Positions 5,556 to 6,125 of a stretch of DNA of 6,125 nt are shown here, one piece after another. The translations under genes and the position numbers were made by a program. The stretch lies in NCBI GenBank assembly GCA_018056825.1, contig JAGPEW010000050.1, forward strand, positions 1 to 6,125, in the 5' to 3' direction. This DNA is from Candidatus Sordicultor aquaticus (GTDB lineage Bacteria; Atribacterota; Atribacteria; Atribacterales; Caldatribacteriaceae). Positions within the stretch are counted from its first letter, which is position 1; every line of letters starts with the position of its first letter. Under the pieces are notes generated by a model. That model had not been told where the DNA came from. It saw only the letters and a list, made by a program, of their open reading frames with translations, and made no database searches.

Positions 5556-6125
5556 TTGTTCGATGTTATATTTAAAAATGTTATATTTCAAATTGCTAAT
5601 TATAACTTTACTATCTTTGCTCTGGCAGTTCTCCTCACCAGTTTAGTAATTCTCTCGATTGGGATAATGGTCTTATTTCGAGAGAAAGCTTCTCGAGAGA
5701 GTATTTTCTTCTTTTTAATTATTTTGGCAGTTTTCTTTTGGCTGTTTCCCAGTTCTTTTATGTATGTCTCTCCTAATGAGGAAAGGGCGCTGTGGTGGTA
5801 CAGATTTGCTTATTTAGCAGGAGTACCCTATATTGCTACTGCTATTTTCCAATTTACTATTTTTGTTCTTCGAACTTATCCTTCTCAGCAGCGAAAAGCC
5901 TGGGTGAGCTGGATTCTCTCCTTCTTTTTTTCTATATGTGCTTTTACCAGTGACAATTTTATTATAGGAGCAACGTTATATCCCTGGGGATATTTTACCT
6001 ACTATGGATGGGCAAGTATTCCCTTTTTAGTTTTTTTCATTTATATAATGTTTTCCAGTCTTTTACAATATTATCAACAGAGCCGAGAAGAAAACTCTCC
6101 TATAGCTAAGCTCCGAACCAGATTG
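5556..6125 (+). CDS. Polytopic membrane sensor protein, N-terminal part, like the 7TM region of histidine kinases (runs off right edge)
   Basis: The frame is open for 190 codons from TTG at 5556 to the right edge. Five hydrophobic helices are visible at about residues 19-41, 50-69, 82-105, 116-133 and 153-173, separated by short loops. The arrangement and segments such as WWYRFAYLAGVPYIATAIFQF (81-101), YPWGYFTYYGWASIP (142-156) and a charged exit QQSREENSPIAKLRTR resemble the N-terminal 7TM sensor region found on many Bacillota histidine kinases and some diguanylate cyclases. Two more helices and the output domain would lie beyond the window, so whether it is a kinase, a cyclase or something else cannot be decided here. 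It is separated from the chemoreceptor gene by two hairpins and is probably a separate unit. A membrane protein is certain; the sensor assignment is moderately sure. Confidence 0.75.
   Translation, partial: MFDVIFKNVIFQIANYNFTIFALAVLLTSLVILSIGIMVLFREKASRESIFFFLIILAVFFWLFPSSFMYVSPNEERALWWYRFAYLAGVPYIATAIFQFTIFVLRTYPSQQRKAWVSWILSFFFSICAFTSDNFIIGATLYPWGYFTYYGWASIPFLVFFIYIMFSSLLQYYQQSREENSPIAKLRTRL

Overview
The window is AT-rich and looks like chromosomal DNA from a low-GC Gram-positive bacterium (Bacillota, probably Clostridia-like). The reasons are strong purine-rich Shine-Dalgarno sites (AGGAGG, GGGAGGG, GGAGG), several TTG/GTG starts, sigma-A-like promoters, and proteins typical of such genomes. 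I cannot name the genus. The last flagellar-type promoter and the chemoreceptor imply a motile organism.

Layout. Positions 1-1441 on the minus strand hold a two-gene operon: a MarR-family regulator (962-1441) followed 22 bases later by an ABC exporter half-transporter (939 down to 1), whose ATPase half lies outside the window. Upstream of the regulator is a clear promoter (TTGACA, 16 bases, TATAAT), followed by two tandem 17-bp palindromes of the form TAGCAA-N5-TTGMTA. This is a layout expected for an autorepressed drug/toxin efflux operon. Positions 1561-1910 carry no convincing gene, but contain short inverted and direct repeats and a probable promoter for the next gene. Positions 1920-2669 (+) encode a ZIP-family divalent metal transporter of the GufA-like type. 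Positions 2765-5362 (+) encode an 865-residue transmembrane chemoreceptor with an unusually large sensor region of about 400 residues, preceded by a near-consensus sigma-28 (SigD/FliA) promoter. Two strong hairpins follow it, the second with a T-tract. Positions 5556 to the right edge (+) begin a polytopic membrane sensor resembling the N-terminal 7TM region of histidine kinases; its output domain is outside the window.

How they work together. The window holds three or four separate transcription units: inducible efflux, metal uptake, motility-linked chemoreception, and the start of another membrane signalling protein. The chemoreceptor should be made together with the flagellar regulon and signal through CheA/CheW encoded elsewhere. 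I found no evidence of CRISPR, phage, tRNA/rRNA or an intact insertion sequence. No wholly new system is evident. The most informative items are the tandem operator, the sigma-28 promoter, and the large chemoreceptor sensor region with a thrice-recurring motif.
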